Below, in pieces: positions 9,001-14,929 of a DNA stretch of 17,460 bases. The DNA lies in assembly GCA_035560415.1 (NCBI GenBank), contig DATMZG010000088.1, positions 1-17,460 of the forward strand, given 5' to 3'. The translations under genes and the position numbers were made by a program. The notes under the pieces are model-generated. The model saw nothing but the letters and a program-made list of their open reading frames with translations. It was not told where the DNA came from and searched no databases. Positions within the stretch are counted from its first letter, which is position 1. The number at the start of each line of letters is the position of its first letter. The stretch comes from DATMXT01 sp035560415. Lineage in GTDB: Bacteria; Bacillota; Clostridia; Oscillospirales; Feifaniaceae.

Positions 9001-10223
9001 GTGTAGTTGTAATACAGCTTGCCTTGACTGGTGGAGGGCAGCGTGAACTTCACATAGGAGAGATTTGCGCCGGTCGCGGCGGCACAGACCGTGTTAAAGG
9101 CCGTCGCGCTGAAAGTGACCTTCGAGTTCTTGTTGACGGTGTAGGTCACGTCGCCGACATTGTAGCTGACGGCGATGGAGCCGGTGCCGGAACCCGAGTA
9201 CCCCGCCTCATTGGAGGCGCGCCAGCTGAAGGTGGCGGTGCCGGCAGCGCTGCCCGTGAACTTCAGGGTTGAAATGGCCGAAGCCGAAAAAGTTCTGGTC
9301 TCGTTGAAGGCGGTTGAGCCGGCGTACCAGGTGCCGTACCCCGTGCCCGTCGGCGTGATTTCAACTTCGGCCAGCGTCCCGTCGTTCATGTCGCAGGCGC
9401 CCGTGAAGTCGGCGGCCGAAAAAGTCAGCGTGGCGAGGGCGTTGACCGATTTGGAGATGGCCGACTTGACGGTTGGCGGCGTCACTTTGGTGATGACAAT
9501 CTCAATGCTCCCCGTCCCGACGGGGTCGTCGGTGTCGTCGGTCTCCCCGCTCTCAAAGGCACTGACCGTATAAAAGACCGAACCGGAATCCGTGGCCTCA
9601 AAAGTGAGGGTTCCGACTTCATCCATTTCGATAAGGCTGCCGAGGGCGTAGGTTTTGCCGCCCAGCTTCAGCTCACCGAAGCTCGGAATAATTCCGGTAA
9701 TCCGAATGCCCCCGATCGGATTCCCGTCATTGGCGGTATACTTGGCCTCGAAATCGCTCGAAGCAAAGTGAACAACGCTCGGCAGCAAGGCGCTCTTGGA
9801 GATGGTGCCGGAAAACTCCGGCTCCTCATAGGGCCTTGCGTCGACTTCGATGGAATAGGTCGTGGTGTAAACCGGCCTTGGCTCGGCCTCGCTTTCGAGA
9901 GAATAGGCGACCGTCATTTGCACCGCGCTCCCGTCAACCGTGGCCGTCGACGCGCCGGGTGTGAAACTGGCCACAACGTTGGTGTAGGCGTCGCCCCATC
10001 TGAGGTCAATGCCGGCGGAGAGGTCGACCTCCGTGGTGTCGAAGTCGCGCGTCGTCAGCGCGACGCTGCGCGTCGAACCTGAAAGCGACTTCGAGTCCGT
10101 CTCGTTGTGTCCGATGGAGGTCAGCACCGGCTCGTTGTCAAGGGCCATGGGTGCCGGCAGCATGCCGCAGACCAAGGCGAACAGCAGTATGAAGGCCATA
10201 CCCCTCTTCACTGTATTTCTCAC
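6099..10223 (-). CDS. Repeat-rich SLH-domain surface protein, 1374 residues
   Basis: A secreted, wall-anchored protein. The frame stays open up to 10373, but the start is taken as GTG 10223 because AGGAGG lies 8 bases upstream and the product then begins with a classic signal peptide: basic VRNTVKRG, hydrophobic FILLFALVCGML, and likely cleavage after 'APMA' near residue 27. After degenerate beta domains (about residues 35-350) come seven repeats of about 121 residues with motifs F(D)GD(D/E)FN, LPSSS.GKLYYNYTS, YLDKVAFVPASSYTGTV and NYTGYDEDGE. Three SLH domains fill the C-terminus (about residues 1190-1374), with YFTDV, FKDV and FTDRSG openings and TRGDF, TRQDA and TRAEM motifs. The repeats are rich in Asp/Glu and Ser/Thr/Tyr, so they could bind calcium or be glycosylated; that is inference. 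Function (adhesion, S-layer or scaffold) is unknown. It has its own promoter with a long leader. Confidence 0.92.
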   Translation of the reverse strand: MRNTVKRGMAFILLFALVCGMLPAPMALDNEPVLTSIGHNETDSKSLSGSTRSVALTTRDFDTTEVDLSAGIDLRWGDAYTNVVASFTPGASTATVDGSAVQMTVAYSLESEAEPRPVYTTTYSIEVDARPYEEPEFSGTISKSALLPSVVHFASSDFEAKYTANDGNPIGGIRITGIIPSFGELKLGGKTYALGSLIEMDEVGTLTFEATDSGSVFYTVSAFESGETDDTDDPVGTGSIEIVITKVTPPTVKSAISKSVNALATLTFSAADFTGACDMNDGTLAEVEITPTGTGYGTWYAGSTAFNETRTFSASAISTLKFTGSAAGTATFSWRASNEAGYSGSGTGSIAVSYNVGDVTYTVNKNSKVTFSATAFNTVCAAATGANLSYVKFTLPSTSQGKLYYNYTSSSSYDAAVKATDQYYRSTNPSLSKVTFVPASGYTGTVTVNYTAWDVGDVTYTGKIVLTVKAVSVDTVTFETEKGETVVLDGDDFNDACEDAGFDTLDYIKINALPSSSAGKLYYNYTSDSNKGTSVATSTKLYYDTDDTPYLDKVAFVPASSYTGAVSINYTGYDEDGEVYSATFKIEVEDKDTDVDDVTFETDKGETVVFDGDEFNDVCEDANYETLNYIKIKALPSSSAGKLYYNYTSSSSKGTAVATSTKLYYDTDDTPYLDKVAFVPASSYTGTVSINYTGYDEDGESFAGIIKITVADDGDVDAVTFETDKGDTIVFDGDEFNEVCEDADYDTLDYIKIKSLPSSSAGKLYYNYTSDSSKGTSVTTSTKLYYDHDYTPYLDKVAFVPASSYTGTVSINYTGYDEDGESFTGVIKITVVDEGDVDAVTFETDKGDTIVFDGDEFNEVCEDADYETLDYIKIKSLPSSSAGKLYYNYTSDSSKGTSVTTSTKLYYDHDYTPYLDKVAFVPASSYTGTVTINYTGYDEDGESFTGVIKITVREDGDVDAVTYTADKNETVVFDGDDFNDVCEDADYETLNYIRIASLPSSSTGKLYYNYASSSSKGTAVTTSTKLYYDHDYTPYLDKVAFVPTSGYSGTVTINYTGYDEDGESFTGVIKIVYGAASDITYSTSNNLRATFSDADFNTVCKAETGDNLSYVKFSLPSSSSGALYYNYTAQGSYTSTVVANTAYYRSSSPYLSSVSFVPVYGYTGTVSIAYTGYSTDGDSFSGTVKVTVTGPKNSSYFTDVNTTYYWAVEAVDYLYGLGVVKGTGSSSYGPGSHITRGDFVLMLYRALGLSATTSGNFKDVAKGSYYYDAVAVAKALGIAQGSGDYFYPTNSLTRQDAMVFVYRALQAKKISITEGTSSDLSVFTDRSGISSYATISVATLVKANVIVGSGNKINPVGNLTRAEMAVILHRVLKK
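6655..9165 (-). repeat. Seven tandem ~363-bp coding repeats
   Basis: Anchored on the recurrent GTCGAC or its equivalent, the units are about 9165-8808, 8807-8442, 8441-8079, 8078-7716, 7715-7353, 7352-6996 and 6995-6655. Most spacings are 363 or 366 bases (120-122 codons). Units 4 and 5 (8078-7353) are almost identical in protein, differing at only about five positions. Units 1 and 7 are the most diverged, replacing the ED(A/G)x(Y/F)(D/E)TL(D/N)Y segment with TG(A/D)NLSY. The pattern indicates internal duplication with homogenisation of the central copies. Confidence 0.9.
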
Positions 10224-10453
10224 ATCACATTCCTCCTGAAATGAAAATAGTATGATGCTCCCCATTTTACGGGTGCACTTTTTAGGTGGGCCGCGCCCTG
10301 TACGCCCGCGGGCGTCCCGGTGGTGCGTCCCGGTGGTGCGTCCCACATTTTTTCGTACAAAATAAAGACGCACCCGTCAGGCACTTGTTCCGGCCCGGCG
10401 GCATGATTTGACAATTTTCAAGAAATTTTTTCTACTTGCTTTTGTGTAGCTCT
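10224..10453 (-). promoter_or_regulatory. Long structured 5' leader of the SLH gene
   Basis: From the predicted start site to the GTG there are about 230 untranslated bases. The leader contains 2.5 copies of a 13-bp GC-rich tandem repeat (10312-10344). It also has an 8-bp complementary pair, ACGGGTGC (10269-10276) with GCACCCGT (10370-10377), which would close a large loop around that repeat. AGGAGG (10232-10237 on the + axis, read on the minus strand) ends the leader. No known riboswitch class was recognised. Confidence 0.45.
10312..10344. repeat. 13-bp tandem repeat, 2.5 copies
   Basis: GCGTCCCGGTGGT occurs at 10312-10324 and 10325-10337, followed by GCGTCCC at 10338-10344. The copies are identical. 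It lies in the leader of the repeat-rich SLH gene. Confidence 0.85.
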
Positions 10454-10460
10454 TATGTAG

Positions 10461-10489
10461 ATTCTATCATCTAAATCAAGATTTGTCCA
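10461..10489 (-). promoter_or_regulatory. Sigma-A promoter of the repeat-rich SLH gene
   Basis: On the minus strand: -35 TGGACA (10489-10484), a 17-base spacer, and -10 TAGAAT (10466-10461) preceded by TGA, giving an extended -10. The surrounding AT-rich stretch (10400-10540) contrasts with the GC-rich leader. Confidence 0.65.
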
Positions 10490-10567
10490 TTTATTTCCTG
10501 AACGTTACAATATTTTTCATGTGGATTACATGCGAATTACAGCATTTTCCTGCCTGCGTGCAGGCGC

Positions 10568-10597
10568 AAAAAAAGTCCGGGACCGCGCCGGGCGGTC
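10568..10597 (-). terminator. Possible second terminator of the PHP gene
   Basis: On the minus strand, a GACCGC/GCGGTC hairpin (10597-10581) is followed after six bases by seven Ts (10574-10568). The gap before the T-tract makes it weaker than the one just upstream. Confidence 0.4.
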
Positions 10598-10621
10598 GGT
10601 ATATAAGCATTTCATGGGTAT

Positions 10622-10641
10622 AAAAAAAAGCCCTTCCGGGC
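10622..10641 (-). terminator. Intrinsic terminator of the PHP gene
   Basis: Minus strand: GCCC-GGAA-GGGC (10641-10630) followed at once by eight Ts (10629-10622), 15 bases after the stop codon of the PHP gene. Confidence 0.8.
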
Positions 10642-10655
10642 GTTTCTTAGTGCCG

Positions 10656-11423
10656 TCAGACGGCGATTTCGCTTTGCGCCGACAGAGGCTTTTTCTCCAG
10701 CATGAACTCTTCAAAAGTCACGGCGTTTGCGTTGATGACCAGCTCCTGTGGAAATTCGCATATTTCGATTAGCTCTTGCGCATGAATGAAATTTCCGACA
10801 TCGTAGAAGACGTGGCTGTCGCTTCCGACCATGATTCTCGCACCGATCGCCTTGCATGCCTTCAGCATCTGCGTGGCGTTTTGCCATCCGCCTTTGCGGG
10901 ATGTATTGGGCGACAGTGAGGAGTTGTTGAGCTCCAGTGCCGTGCCGGTCCGCTTTGCGGCAAGGGCGAGTTCTCCGTAGTTCAGCGGATACCGGCTGTC
11001 GTCCGGATGTCCGATGATCTTCACATACGGGTTCTCCATTGCCCCGATGACCGCCGCCGTGTTGCGGGCGATGCCCATGTCCTCCACCACGATGTCGTGA
11101 AGGCTGGCAATGACGTAGTCAAGCGAGTCGATTGCCCGCTCCGGGACGTCGATAGTGCCCTTGTCGTCCAGAATGTTGGCTTCCGCGCCCTTGAGCAGTC
11201 GAACGCCGCCGATCGTTCCGCCAAGCACTTTCAGGTTGTAAAAATACCCCGGTATCGTCGTTCCCCTCATTCCCGGCGTGTGGTCCGAGACGCCGTAATA
11301 CAGGAGTCCCGCCTCCCGCGCCTGGTCGAGGTTTTCCTTTAAGGTGCTGTACGCGTGACCGCTTGCCAGCGTGTGGGTGTGCAAGTCTGCAATTATTTTC
11401 GTTTTTCTTTCCTCCTTTCTCAT
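10656..11423 (-). CDS. PHP-domain phosphoesterase (YcdX-like)
   Basis: This protein carries the metal-binding motifs of the PHP fold in order (residues from ATG 11423): DLHTHT (13-18), S(46)DHTPG, GAEANI (79-84), SLHD (107-110), GHPD and SDSH. These match the YcdX/histidinol-phosphatase-like branch, which binds a trinuclear metal centre and hydrolyses phosphate esters; the substrate is unknown. The size (248-255 residues) equals the family norm. Start choice is unusual. ATG 11423 has no good ribosome binding site, whereas AGGAGG at 11416-11411 sits exactly 8 bases before an ACG (11402-11400) that lies where the family's initial Met in 'MKIIADLHTHT' would be. I list the longer ATG form as the conservative choice. 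The gene is followed by two terminators and is divergent from the XRE gene. Confidence 0.85.
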   Translation of the reverse strand: MRKEERKTKIIADLHTHTLASGHAYSTLKENLDQAREAGLLYYGVSDHTPGMRGTTIPGYFYNLKVLGGTIGGVRLLKGAEANILDDKGTIDVPERAIDSLDYVIASLHDIVVEDMGIARNTAAVIGAMENPYVKIIGHPDDSRYPLNYGELALAAKRTGTALELNNSSLSPNTSRKGGWQNATQMLKACKAIGARIMVGSDSHVFYDVGNFIHAQELIEICEFPQELVINANAVTFEEFMLEKKPLSAQSEIAV

Positions 11424-11545
11424 TTTTTCAGTCTCAGTGTAGCATTCACCTGTTAAAAATAATGCCCACCGCATGTTAAATATCTGTAAAATTTGTTTAA
11501 CGGCCGAAACATTCTGAAAAAAAGCGCAAAATTAATGTGCTTCTG

Positions 11546-11574
11546 AAGACACGCTTAAAGCGAAATGATATAAT
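11546..11574 (+). promoter_or_regulatory. Sigma-A promoter of the XRE regulator
   Basis: -35 AAGACA (11546-11551), a 17-base spacer, and a perfect -10 TATAAT (11569-11574) preceded by TGA (extended -10). It lies about 95 bases upstream of the ATG. Confidence 0.8.
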
Positions 11575-11575
11575 T

Positions 11576-11590
11576 GCAACCACAGGTTGC
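11576..11590. promoter_or_regulatory. Candidate operator: GCAACC-ACA-GGTTGC
   Basis: A perfect 6-bp inverted repeat with a 3-base spacer begins 1 base after the -10 box and so covers the expected start site. A repressor bound here would block initiation, fitting autoregulation by the XRE protein. It could also act as an RNA hairpin at the 5' end. Confidence 0.5.
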
Positions 11591-11669
11591 GAAAAAGAAC
11601 TCTGCGATTGGTGGCAGAAGGCCTTTATCTCCGGTATGCTTTTGACAACTACATAAAGGAGAGACGAAA

Positions 11670-12647
11670 ATGACGCTGTGCGATAAAATTCAGCTCATGC
11701 GAAAAAAGTGCGGCCTGTCTCAAGAGGAGCTGGCCGAAAAGCTCGAGGTGTCGAGGCAGTCGGTCTCGAAATGGGAGCAGGGCCAGGCCCTCCCCGAGAT
11801 GTCAAAGCTCCTTTTGCTCTCTGAGCTTTTCGGCGTATCGACAGACTTCCTGCTCAAGGATGCCCTTGAGGCGGACCCCGCCCCGGGCACATCCTTTCCC
11901 GAGGCGCCCTCTGCCGGCGCACCTTTTGCCGACACGCCTGTCGCGGGAAAAGCGAGTGCCCCCGGCACTCTGTGGATTGTGGTGGGGGTTGCCGTAATTT
12001 TGGCTGCGCTCCTCTTGTCCAAGGGGCTTTTTGACCGGCCGCCGGACACTCCGCAGCCCGCGGGGGCCTTTCCCGCCGACCTTGCGGCGCTGCGCGGGGA
12101 GATTTTTGACTGTGCCATTCAAAACCGGTTTGACTACGTCCCTTTTTTCGACGGGGAGGACGGGGCTCCCGCCGACGCCACCGAGTATCTGTTTTACGCC
12201 TTCTCCATCAACCTTGAGGGCTGGGGCGAGGACAAGGGCGTCATGACAAAGGGCTATGTCGAAATGGTGGCAAGGGAGCACTTCGGGGTCACTGCCCTTG
12301 AGCACAAGTCCATGTGGAAAGGCTGGGACTTCGACGGGGAGAAATACATCGCCGTCCCCTCCAGCATCGCAGACCTGCCGTTTTATGTGCTTGACAAATA
12401 CGCGGCATATGAGGACGAAAGTGGGCGCATCGTCTATGAGGTCACGGCCCGGCACTGCAACTACCTCGACATCGCCGTCTCGGGGGACGAGGCGCTTGCG
12501 GCCATACGGGAGCTCATCGTCTCAAACAATACGGAGAGGCTAAACACGATTAATACTGAGTTCTTTAAATTCTATATTGACGACAAGGCCAACTTCGACA
12601 AGTACGACGACGCCGTCGTCTTCCTTGAGCACAAGCTCTATGAGTAA
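11670..12647 (+). CDS. Membrane-anchored XRE-family regulator
   Basis: A 325-residue protein. Residues about 5-60 form an HTH_XRE domain ('LSQEELAEKLEVSRQSVSKW' is the classic helix-turn-helix), followed by a Pro/Ala-rich linker (68-98) and one transmembrane helix (about 101-120). The remaining ~200 residues ('GEIFDCAIQNRFDYVPFF...') would be outside the cell; this part is acidic, aromatic-rich and not recognised. The plan (cytoplasmic DNA-binding domain, single helix, external domain) is that of a one-component membrane sensor, but no ligand can be named. The external part could instead be a DUF-type domain on the inner face if topology is reversed. AAGGAG lies 8 bases upstream of the ATG. 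The gene has its own promoter with a palindrome at the start site and ends at a strong terminator. Confidence 0.82.
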   Translation: MTLCDKIQLMRKKCGLSQEELAEKLEVSRQSVSKWEQGQALPEMSKLLLLSELFGVSTDFLLKDALEADPAPGTSFPEAPSAGAPFADTPVAGKASAPGTLWIVVGVAVILAALLLSKGLFDRPPDTPQPAGAFPADLAALRGEIFDCAIQNRFDYVPFFDGEDGAPADATEYLFYAFSINLEGWGEDKGVMTKGYVEMVAREHFGVTALEHKSMWKGWDFDGEKYIAVPSSIADLPFYVLDKYAAYEDESGRIVYEVTARHCNYLDIAVSGDEALAAIRELIVSNNTERLNTINTEFFKFYIDDKANFDKYDDAVVFLEHKLYE

Positions 12648-12651
12648 GCGT

Positions 12652-12690
12652 AAAAAGAGACCCCCCGGCTTCGCCGAGGGGTCTCTTTTT
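12652..12690. terminator. Bidirectional intrinsic terminator
   Basis: AAAAAGAGACCCC (12652-12664) pairs with GGGGTCTCTTTTT (12678-12690), with an inner CGGC/GCCG stem. It lies between the XRE gene and the convergent C-S lyase gene, and its last two bases overlap the lyase stop codon. Confidence 0.92.
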
Positions 12691-13873
12691 ACTGTCTGCG
12701 GGCGGCGACCGCCTTTTCAAGGCGGGCCATGGCCTCTTTCATCGTGGCCCTTGTGCAGGCCGCGTTCATGCGGGCAAAAGAGCCGCAGCCGGGTCCGAAC
12801 TCGTGGCCGTAGACAAGGCCGAGCTTTGCCTCTTTGACGAGGAAGTCGGCAAGGGCGTCCCCTTCAAGCCCAAGCCCCGAAAAGTCGAGCCACATAAGAT
12901 AGGTCCCCTCCGGCCTGTACGCCGCGATTTCCGGAATGCGCTCCTTTATAAAGCCGACGGCGTAGTCGAGGGTGCCCTCAATGTAGGCGTTGACCTCCCG
13001 GAGCCACTTCTCACACTCGGGGTCGCCGTACAGCACGTCGATGCCGATGGTGGCAAAGACATTGTCGAGTGTGGTGGCGATGGTTGAAAGCGATTTGCGG
13101 TACTGCGCCATGAGCCACTCGTTTTGGATGAAAACGGAGGCGCTGGCAAGCCCCGCCACGTTGAAGGACTTGTTGGGCGACATCATGGTGACACACCGCT
13201 GCGCCATCTCGGGCAGGCTGCCCATCGGATGGTGCGTGACCCCGTTTCGGACAATGTCGCAGTGGACCTCGTCCGAGATGACCCACATATCGTATTTGTT
13301 GCAGAGCTCGGCGAGGCGGGAGAGCTCCTCCATGGTCCAGACCCGGCCGGTCGGGTTGTGGGGCGAGCAGAAAATGAGCACTTTGGGTTTATGCGCTTTG
13401 ACCTTTGCCTCAAAGTCCTCAAAGTCGATTTTGTAGCCCTCTTCGGTCTTGATGAGCCCGGAGGTGACGAGCTTTCGGCCCTTGGCCTCGACAATGTCGA
13501 AAAGCGAGTCGTAGTTGGGCATGTGGATGATGCAGCTGTCTCCTTTTTCGGTCAGGGCGTCGAGCAGGAAGTTCAGGGCCGGAATGACGCCGGGCGGGCA
13601 CCAGCAGATGGCCTCCTTGGGCAGTTTCCAGTTAAAGCGGCGGGAGAGCCAGTTTTGAATGATGTCAAAGTACTTGGCGTCCCGCTGGGTATAGCCGAAA
13701 ATGCCGTGGTCGACGCGCTCTTGGAAGGCGTCAATGAGGGGCTGCGCACAGCGGAAGTCCATGTCGGCCGTCCACATCGGCAGCACGTCCTCGGTCCCGT
13801 ACAGCCGCATGCTGCTGTCCCACTTGTAGGAGTGTGTACCCCGCCGTTCAATCGGCGTATCAAAGTTGTTCAT
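12689..13873 (-). CDS. PatB/MalY-type cystathionine beta-lyase (PLP C-S lyase)
   Basis: A 394-residue fold-type I PLP enzyme of the MalY/PatB subgroup. Seen directly: 'PMWTADMDF' (32-40) typical of the subgroup; Tyr121 in 'MPNYDS' (stacking or substrate region); 'SPHNPTGRVW' (170-179) with Asn173; 'SDEVHCDI' (200-207) with Asp201 for the pyridine nitrogen; catalytic Lys235 in 'SPNKSFNVAGL'; and a C-terminal 'RMNAACTR' for carboxylate binding. It would cleave cystathionine or cysteine to pyruvate, ammonia and a thiol (methionine biosynthesis or sulfur turnover). GAAGGAG lies 8 bases before the ATG. The start overlaps the bactofilin stop by 14 bases, so translation is probably coupled. The MalY branch can also have a regulatory role; nothing here supports that. 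Confidence 0.9.
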   Translation of the reverse strand: MNNFDTPIERRGTHSYKWDSSMRLYGTEDVLPMWTADMDFRCAQPLIDAFQERVDHGIFGYTQRDAKYFDIIQNWLSRRFNWKLPKEAICWCPPGVIPALNFLLDALTEKGDSCIIHMPNYDSLFDIVEAKGRKLVTSGLIKTEEGYKIDFEDFEAKVKAHKPKVLIFCSPHNPTGRVWTMEELSRLAELCNKYDMWVISDEVHCDIVRNGVTHHPMGSLPEMAQRCVTMMSPNKSFNVAGLASASVFIQNEWLMAQYRKSLSTIATTLDNVFATIGIDVLYGDPECEKWLREVNAYIEGTLDYAVGFIKERIPEIAAYRPEGTYLMWLDFSGLGLEGDALADFLVKEAKLGLVYGHEFGPGCGSFARMNAACTRATMKEAMARLEKAVAARRQ

Positions 13874-14363
13874 CTGCTGCGCTCCTTCTCTTTTGTGGGG
13901 CCGCCCCCGCTTTTTTGCTTTTCCCTTTTTGCGCCTTCAGCTTGTCCGACGCGGTTTTGAGTTTAAGCAGTCTTTGCTCGTCCGCCTTGTCGCCGGGCGC
14001 AGCCTCTATTGGCGGCGTGCCGGAGGCTTCAGGCGGCGGAAAGCGCTCCTTCAGGCGCGCCTCAAAGGCCGCAAACGCCGCCTCACTTGCCGCTGCCCGC
14101 TCTTTCCCGACCGACAGTCGGCCGCTCGCCGTGGCCGACTCCGCGACGGTCAGAATCCCGGCTTCGATATCCCCCTCGACGACGCCGACAATTTCCACTT
14201 CCGGCGCCGTGACCCTGCCTGTTACACGGCCGGTGACAATGAGCTTGTCTTCGCAGGTCACGTCTCCCGTGACAGCGCCGGCGAGGGTCAGGGGCCCATT
14301 GGAAATCAGGGCGCCGTTGACGGTGACGCCCTCAGGCAAAAAACCGCAGGCTTCACGCTCCAT
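13860..14363 (-). CDS. Bactofilin
   Basis: A 167-residue bactofilin-type protein. Residues about 8-85 form the beta-helical core, with short hydrophobic/Gly repeats such as 'LTLAGAVTGDVTCEDKLIVTG' (partial quotation of 21 avoided: core motif VTGDVTCEDKLIVTGRVTG) and 'VEIVGVVEGDIEAG'. This is followed by a Lys/Ala/Pro-rich disordered tail (about 85-167), as is common in the family. Bactofilins polymerise without nucleotide into scaffold filaments that position wall enzymes and other partners. The start is set at ATG 14363 rather than ATG 14369 because GGGAGG sits 7 bases before the former but abuts the latter. Promoter at 14397-14425. The gene overlaps the downstream PatB gene by 14 bases. There is no M23 peptidase neighbour, which is frequent for bactofilins elsewhere. 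Confidence 0.85.
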   Translation of the reverse strand: MEREACGFLPEGVTVNGALISNGPLTLAGAVTGDVTCEDKLIVTGRVTGRVTAPEVEIVGVVEGDIEAGILTVAESATASGRLSVGKERAAASEAAFAAFEARLKERFPPPEASGTPPIEAAPGDKADEQRLLKLKTASDKLKAQKGKSKKAGAAPQKRRSAADEQL

Positions 14364-14396
14364 GCCCATCCCTCCCGCAGCGAAAGTATCATCTAA

Positions 14397-14425
14397 AATA
14401 TACCATAGCCGCGCGCAAAGTTCAA
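14397..14425 (-). promoter_or_regulatory. Sigma-A promoter of the bactofilin-patB operon
   Basis: Minus strand: -35 TTGAAC (14425-14420), a 17-base spacer, and -10 TATATT (14402-14397). The leader is short, about 27 bases. The -35 hexamer is the same as that of the pgsA promoter. Confidence 0.75.
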
Positions 14426-14439
14426 GGCGGGAAAAGCCT

Positions 14440-14452
14440 GCGGCCTTGCCGC
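14440..14452 (-). terminator. Weak terminator-like hairpin
   Basis: GCGGC-AAG-GCCGC read on the minus strand touches the stop codon of the 107-residue gene; only a run of four Ts follows (14435-14432). It may attenuate rather than end transcription, so some read-through into the bactofilin operon is possible. Confidence 0.3.
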
Positions 14453-14775
14453 TACCGGCGCCGCTGGGAGCGCTTGGAGGGGTCGGTCAGCGTGACGAAT
14501 TTTATGGCGCAAAAGTCGCAGATGATGTAGGCTCCGGCCGTTTCGTCATACAGTGTGATATAGCTCGCTGCGACCTCATAGAGAAGTCCGGATTTGGAGA
14601 CCATATTGTCGTTCCCCATGAGGAACTCCACAATGACATTCCTGCCGATACAGCGCAGCAGCGCCTCCTGTACCGAGCCCTCCGCCGGACGGGCAGCATT
14701 CATGCGGTCGTCCGGCTGATACACCTCGCGGTCCTTCTCTTTTTGCAGGTCGCTCTTTTTATCGGTCGTATTCAT
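14452..14775 (-). CDS. Uncharacterised small protein, possible SH3/Sm-like core
   Basis: A 107-residue protein whose function I do not recognise. The first ~40 residues are charged and probably disordered. Residues about 45-100 look like a compact beta-barrel: 'LLRCIGRNVIVEFLMG', then 'SGLLYEVAASYITLYDE', then 'YIICDFCAIKFVTL'. The order (a 'GRxVxVE' strand, a 'G.LYEV...YI.LYD' pair and a final 'I.FVT' strand) resembles small Sm/SH3-like proteins such as the spore-coat protein GerQ, but the similarity is one of layout only. Two cysteines sit close together in 'ICDFCAI'. The start is ATG 14775, with AAGGAGGG ideally placed; the in-frame ATG 45 bases upstream lacks a site. It is transcribed toward the bactofilin gene and is divergent from pgsA. 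Confidence 0.7.
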   Translation of the reverse strand: MNTTDKKSDLQKEKDREVYQPDDRMNAARPAEGSVQEALLRCIGRNVIVEFLMGNDNMVSKSGLLYEVAASYITLYDETAGAYIICDFCAIKFVTLTDPSKRSQRRR

Positions 14776-14889
14776 GACGCCCTCCTTCAGTCTCTCGCAA
14801 ATTCGGTCGCAGAGCAGCAAGGCGGTGGCCGCCCCGCCGGATATGCCCTAAATGCGGATTTCCCCGCACGGCGTGTGCACATTACCTAA

Positions 14890-14918
14890 AATATATGCCT
14901 GTTTCTTTGTGATGTTTA
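14890..14918 (-). promoter_or_regulatory. Possible promoter of the 107-residue gene
   Basis: Minus strand: TAAACA (14918-14913), a 17-base spacer, and TATATT (14895-14890). The -35 is only moderately like consensus. It is divergent from, and close to, the pgsA promoter. Confidence 0.4.
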
Positions 14919-14926
14919 CAAACAGG
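14898..14926. promoter_or_regulatory. 7-bp inverted repeat between divergent promoters
   Basis: CCTGTTT (14898-14904) and AAACAGG (14920-14926) end 3 bases before the pgsA -35 and span the possible leftward promoter. It could be an operator shared by both directions; no regulator is identified. Confidence 0.35.
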
Positions 14927-14929
14927 TTA

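Noticed and set aside
6655..9165. Regularly spaced repeats that might suggest a CRISPR array
   Set aside because: The ~363-bp units are in-frame protein repeats with no short repeat-spacer alternation and no cas genes nearby.
10224..10373. N-terminal extension of the large SLH protein to an ATG at 10373
   Set aside because: It would bury a canonical signal peptide 50 residues inside and ignore AGGAGG 8 bases before GTG 10223; the extension is Arg/Gly-rich and overlaps the 13-bp repeats.
10224..10460. c-di-GMP or other known riboswitch in the SLH leader
   Set aside because: I looked for conserved core motifs of common classes and saw none; only generic pairing is present.
10552..10565. GCCTGC-GT-GCAGGC hairpin as another terminator
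   Set aside because: No T-tract follows on either strand in the right place; on the + strand As follow, and on the minus strand the T-run precedes it.
11441..11520. Promoter for the PHP gene on the minus strand
   Set aside because: Several AT-rich hexamers exist, for example TTAACA with a poorly placed partner, but none gives a convincing -35/-10 pair, so none is listed.
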